NCBI GenBank assembly: GCA_002914845.1
Contig: JXTC01000587.1
Coordinates: forward strand, 10,442 to 74,441
Direction of reading: 5' to 3'
From: Trema orientale
Lineage: Eukaryota > Streptophyta > Magnoliopsida > Rosales > Cannabaceae
DNA length: 64,000 nt
The notes beneath the pieces are model-generated. The model searched no databases. It was not told where the DNA came from and saw nothing but the letters and a program-made list of their open reading frames with translations. The position numbers and the translations under genes are program-made. Positions 59,200-64,000 of this stretch are shown here, piece after piece. Every line of letters begins with the position of its first letter. Within the stretch, counting starts at the first letter, position 1.

Positions 59200-60686
59200 A
59201 TGAGGAGCTACTTTTTTTCTTCAGTTCTCTTAGTGATAATTAAAAATCTTCTTTGTAGTAACCAATTCGGTTATTTCTAATCAGTTACTGGTAACTAGAA
59301 ACTAATAACTAATTTCTTTTTTTTAATCCTCTTAGTGGTAGCCGATCGAAAATCCTCTTAATAATAACCAATCTAGTTACCGTTAACTAATTTGGAGCTT
59401 TTTTTAATTTATTTTTAAATTCTCTTTGTAGTAACCAATCGAGTTACTGCTAATCAGTTATTGGTAACTGGAAACTAGTAACTAATTTTTTTTTTCAATC
59501 CTCTTAGTGATAACCGAAAATCCTCTTAGTAGTAACCAATCTAAAATAAATCTTCTTTGTAGTAACTAATCCAATTACTGGTAACTAGAAATTAGTAACT
59601 AATTTTTTTTTCAAAATCTTCTTAGTAGTAACTAATCCGGTTACTGTTAATCAATTACAGGTAACTAGAAACTAGTAACCTTTTTTTTTTTTCAATCCTC
59701 TTAGTGGTAGCCGATTGAAAATCCTCTTAATAGTAACCAATCTAGTTACCGTTAACTAATTTGAAGCTTTTTTTTTAAATTTATTTTTAAATTCTCTTTG
59801 TAGTAACCAATCTAGTTACTGCTAATCAGTTATTGGTAACTAGAAACTAATAACTAATTTTTTTTTTTCAATCCTTTTAGTAGTAACCGAAAATCCTTTT
59901 AGTAATAACCAATCTAAAATAAATCTTCTTTGTAGTAACTAATCCAGTTACTTCTAATTAGTTATCAATAACTAGAAACTAGTAACTATTTTTTTTTTTC
60001 AATCCTCTTAGTGGTAACCAAAATTCCTCTTAGTAGTAACCAATCTAGTTACCATTGAATAATTTGGAGTTTTTCTTAATTTATTTTTTAAATCCTCTTA
60101 GTTGTAATCAACGCTGTTACTGCTAATCAATTACTGGTAACTGGAAACTAGTAACCAATTTTTTTTTCTAATCTTCTTAGTGGTAGTTGAAAATCCTCTT
60201 AGTAGTAACCAATTTAGTTACCATTGACTAATTTGGAGCTTTTTTCCATTTATTTTTTAAATCCTCTTAGTATTAACTAATCTGGTTACTGCTAATTAGT
60301 TACTAGTAAATAGTAACCATTTTTTTTTTTCAATCATCTTAGTAGTAACCAATCCAGTAATCGTTGACTGATTTGGAGCTTTTTTTAATTTATTTTTTAA
60401 AATCTCTTAGTAGTAACTAATCCAGTTACTGCTAATCAGTTTATTGTAACTATAAACTAGTAACCCTTTCTTTCTTTTTTTTTTTCAATCCTCATGGTGG
60501 TAACCGAAAATCCTCTTAGTGGTAACCAATCTAGTTACTGTTAAGTAATTGAAGCTTTTCTTAATTTATTTTTTAAATCCTCTTAGTAGTAACCAGTCCG
60601 GTCATTGCTAATCAATTACTAGTAACTAGAAACCAGTAATAAATTTTGTTATTGGTTACTAATAATCGATTAAATTACTAGTAGCT
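59200..60686. repeat. Higher-order tandem array of GTAACCA/TGGTTAC palindromic units
   Basis: Units pair TCTTAGTAGTAACCAATC with facing GGTTACTGCTAATCAGTTAC and TAACTAGAAACTAGTAAC, separated by poly-T runs. At a larger scale a block of about 370 bp repeats: CTTAGTGGTAGCCGAT at 59331 and 59700, and TCTCTTTGTAGTAACC at 59421 and 59793. The array resumes after the solo LTR at 62203-62340, so it predates that insertion. Confidence 0.85.
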
Positions 60687-62197
60687 TGTCTACGCTCAAA
60701 ATATACTAGCGGCTATCGCAGTATAGATTAAGGTGTCAATCCCACAGAGAAGTAAATCAACAATAAAAGGTAACGAAAAATAGAAAGAAAAATTAAAAAT
60801 AAAAATAAACTGAGCAATATATTTAAATAATCACAAAATAATAAATAAAAAATACCAATATGAGAAAATAAGGCTTCAAGATTCACTTAATTGTTCGTTT
60901 AACTGTTACCAACTTTGATTCCTATTTATTACTCAATTATATATTTCACATCCCAAACATATAACCGGAAAATATATCAATAACGAATAAATATTAATCT
61001 AAAGTATTCAATATGAGAAATTCTTCCAATTAACACTAAAAATATTTCATCTTACTAGTTATCTAAGATCGACAATATATCACAGAGACAATACTGCAGT
61101 AAAAGATCAACTAATAAAACAAATATAATTATAATATAGTTTAGATCACTACATAAAGAAAGCATGACTGAATTTATATGAGAAACTAGAAAATAATATA
61201 TTGAAAATTAAAATATTGAAGAATTTAACAAACCAAATTTATAAGCGTTGAAGCATTCTCAGGAATCGAAGCTGGAAAACAGAAAAACTACACAACTAAG
61301 ATCATCTCTCTAGCCTCTCTAAAAATTAGCCTGACATTGAACTCATCTCACACTCTCTCTCTAGAAAAAGTAGAGTTTTCTCTCTCAAAATTGGTGTGTT
61401 TTTCTCATCTCACGTTCTGGGTATTTATAGCTGAGTTTGGAGTGTTGTGCAAGTTCCCACGTTTCTAATGGTGGCTTCTGATTGGCTAGATGATGTGTCA
61501 ATTTCTCACAATTCTCTCTTTCCCTTTCTCTCTCTTCCTCTTCTTTATTCACGTTTTTTGGGCTGTGGGGAGTAATCTGGTGCGGCCAAAATTGATGAGC
61601 GTGGCACTAAACTCGCATATGATTAGCTGAAGAAAAGGTCAAAGTCACTCGGCTGACGTGGCGCTTCTTGAGTTGCAGGTGAATCGAGTGTACGGGAGCC
61701 ACGAAGCATCGGATCCGGCACGGCCTGGAGCTGCAGCAGCGCGCGGGGCCCACATGTCGGCTGCTTTGGACGCGCCTCCACCACGCGTGTAGCACACGCG
61801 CTCTCCTGATCTCTTTGGGACTTGAAATGGACGGCTGAGATCGGGAGTTTAATTCCTAGCCCACTCGCGCGAATTTGGCTTCGTTTTTCCGAATTTTCCT
61901 TTTTCTTTTTTCCTTTTTAATTTAACCTAAATCAAAAACAAAATTAAATTAAAATAAAATAAACACATCATTATCTAAATAAATTAACTCCGAATTTAAT
62001 TAAACCAAACTAAATTATCCTAAACTAAATTAAATTAAATTAAATACCTAAAATCTAATAAAAATTAAATAAAACTATATCTAAATACTAAAAATCAAAT
62101 TAACTATAAATAACCTAAATTAAACTAAAAATACTCAAAAACACACAAAATATTTAAGAAAAAGAACATAAATAACTCTATTTTTATAGAGTTATCA
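60687..62197 (-). mobile_element. Solo LTR A, copy 2, 1.5 kb, TSD TAGCT
   Basis: It is the reverse of 43140-44634: starts TGTCTACGCTCAAAATATAC and ends AGAGTTATCA. TAGCT occurs at 60682-60686 and 62198-62202. A TATA box (minus strand CTATAAATACC, 61421-61430) and the GC-rich island (61560-61870) are retained. Inserted in the tandem array. Confidence 0.9.
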
Positions 62198-62340
62198 TAG
62201 CTAATCTGGTTACTAGTTACCCGTTTACTTACTGGTTTCTAGATAACCTAGTTATTGTTTTCCAATAACTAATCTGGTTATCAATTACTAATTTCATTAC
62301 TCGTTACTTTGGCTACTAGTAAGTTACCAAATATACCTGA

Positions 62341-63753
62341 AAAAGGAGGGAAAAATCATATCTGGCAGTCAAGGGTGATAAAAATTGCACTAACCACATA
62401 TTGATTAGACCAAATTCAATCACATAATACCATAGATCCAAAAAATAAGTTATGATTAGAAAAAAATAATTGGATTACATATTTAACTATAGAGGAAGAC
62501 TTTTCATATTCGAAACAGAGAAATGAACAAGAAACTGACAATGCAAAAGTATTAAATGAACCCATATTTCCCAATATTAGCAACTTTAGTTACTACTTTC
62601 GGTTTCTCAAAGTTCATATTTGCTTCACTGGTTACTACTACGTATTTTGCTCTTGTAATGCCATAATATCTACAGTATGCTTCAACTCTACAGGGAACAA
62701 GAGCAGTCGTGGCTTCCCAATTACTCTTCTTTTTTTCCCTCAAACAACCTACACACAATGACCATAAATTAAAAGATAATCAAAACTACAAGTAAACTTG
62801 ACCATAGATTTTACACAAATAATATATACTGTAAACATGCTTAAACTGACATGGTTATCATGTTACTTCTATTTTCCTCATGACGATCAATAAGCCAAAT
62901 ATTTCTCCGTCCATTCTTCCTCAATCTTTTCTTCAATTTTACTTCCCATGGTCTATGACCATTAGGGACAAACAATGAGGGAAATTCACTCAAAAAGTTC
63001 CTCACCAAGTATCATAGCATAGTAGACTTTTTTGAGATTCTTTGAATTAGGTGTCATATTAGATAAATGATTTAGAACAAGTTCTATAATAAAATTTTTA
63101 GAAAATGATAGTTTATATCTAATTATCATGAATAATCAGTCCAATGTCAATGCAAGAAAAAAAAAATCAGAATACAACAATAGAAAATTTTGTTTGGCTG
63201 TACCATAATAGATCAAGGATTTGAAGCAAAGTCTACTAAAATAAAAAAGAGATTAAACAATCCAATAATAATCATGAAAAATCAAGCAATGCCACCAACC
63301 AAAAAGAAAAACAAATTCAAAACAATAATTGAAAATTTTATTTGACTGTACTATCATATACCACAAAAATCAAAACAAAAATAGAAGAAGAAGACTTGCC
63401 AGTCTATATTCTATCATGGCGGCTTCATCCACTACCACAGCAAAAACATGCATAGTTTTGGGCAGAAAATCCGACTTTCGATGATGATTTCCACATGGCA
63501 CCATTCTCCTCCCGCAAGTCCTCTGTGGGAGTTAGACGACACTGGTAATGAGAGCGAAGGAGACGAGATCGCTAGCCTTAGGAGCGGAGAAGACGAGGTC
63601 CCCAACTCTCAGATCTAAGTGAGCAAAAGATGAAAAGAGGTGAAAAAAATATGGTATTTTTTTGAAAAAAATGCCGTATGAAATTTCTAAAAAAACAAGG
63701 TACCGTATATTTGACATTATTTTTTAAAACACCGTGTATCTCCTGATTTCCCC
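62341..63753. other. Right part of the Mutator-like element, no intact gene
   Basis: The minus-strand frame at 62552-62758 and the coding-like stretch at 63410-63620 are better than random in composition but match no family I recognise. They could be captured gene fragments. Confidence 0.3.
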
Positions 63754-63840
63754 AAAAAAATTGAGAACTGGACTTGGGAGTGTTTTGACCCAAAAGTTAT
63801 GTCTGACAATTTTCTACGGAAGTTTGGGTGACATAGTTCA

Positions 63841-64000
63841 TTGGGTTTTAGACACTTATACCTATTTTAAAAAAAGAATTATCAAACTTATGAAACTTCA
63901 AAAATAATAAAAATTCTATACGACCTTTTTAGGACATTTTTTTAAATACTTTGGGAGCTAAAAAATGCGATGGCATTTTAATAAATAAGTCATCTTTTCT
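63841..64000. repeat. Dispersed repeat, copy 2 (matches 26055-26210), cut by the window end
   Basis: Collinear with 26055-26210 from TTGGGTTTTAGACACTTATA to the closing AAATAAGTCATCTTTTCT. Confidence 0.75.

Larger units (their letters stand above)
58734..63753. mobile_element. Mutator-like non-autonomous element, 5.0 kb, carrying a tandem array and a solo LTR
   Basis: The left end GGGGATTTTTTGAG and the reverse complement of the right end GGGGAAATCAGGAG begin inverted repeats that share AAATACGGTA(T/C)C and CATACGGC some 40-80 bp in. The flanks GAAAAAATT (58725-58733) and AAAAAAATT (63754-63762) give an 8-of-9 target duplication, weak because it is A/T-rich. No transposase domain found. Contains a tRNA-like sequence, a palindromic array (59200-60686, continuing 62203-62340) and solo LTR A copy 2. 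Possible captured sequence at 62552-62758 and 63410-63620. Confidence 0.5.

Overview
The window is nuclear DNA from a flowering plant, most likely a eudicot. It is AT-rich and its genes have GT-AG introns. It carries a plant-type tRNA-Ile gene and plant-specific families (COR413, CASP-like, ATL RING-H2, P-class PPR), plus many LTR-retrotransposon and MITE remnants. I cannot name the species. All exon boundaries below were joined by hand from reading frame and splice signals.

Seven protein genes can be supported. From left to right they are a COR413 plasma-membrane protein (+, 937-2573), a 19-exon LACS2-type long-chain acyl-CoA synthetase (-, 3123-8908), an intronless ATL65-like RING-H2 E3 ligase (-, 21386-22702), the TOM6 subunit of the mitochondrial import pore (+, 27707-27871), a nuclear-encoded mitochondrial ribosomal protein uS11 (-, 32134-33773), a CASP-like 5B membrane protein (+, 53021-54720) and a P-class PPR protein (-, 55274-56740). 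A tRNA-Ile(AAU) gene lies at 30968-31040 (-). COR413/LACS2 and CASPL5B/PPR are tail-to-tail pairs separated by about 550 bp. Three of the genes (TOM6, uS11m, probably the PPR) serve organelles and LACS2 serves cutin synthesis. I see no operon-like or co-functional cluster.

The regions between genes are mostly mobile-element debris. The clearest structure is a degenerate Copia retrotransposon, 38161-47290 (TSD TAAAT), with pol on the minus strand. It has been invaded by two solo LTRs (39553-41579, TSD CCATC; 43140-44634, TSD ATAAC) and a MITE, and one LTR junction has been inverted (46283-46610). A second copy of the 1.5-kb solo LTR lies in the opposite orientation at 60687-62197 (TSD TAGCT). 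It sits inside a Mutator-like, non-autonomous element (58734-63753) that carries a higher-order palindromic tandem array. A SIRE/Maximus-like solo LTR (50283-51891, TSD ATTTT) has had its left edge tandemly duplicated. The 5' end of the uS11m gene is duplicated, with its start codon lost, at about 57597-58715, upstream of the PPR gene.

I found no convincing new biosynthetic or defence system. The notable observations are structural: nested insertions dated relative to one another by target-site duplications, an LTR-spanning inversion, a tandem duplication that breaks inside a tRNA gene, a promoter-region duplication, and related palindromic minisatellites associated with one family of terminal-repeat elements.
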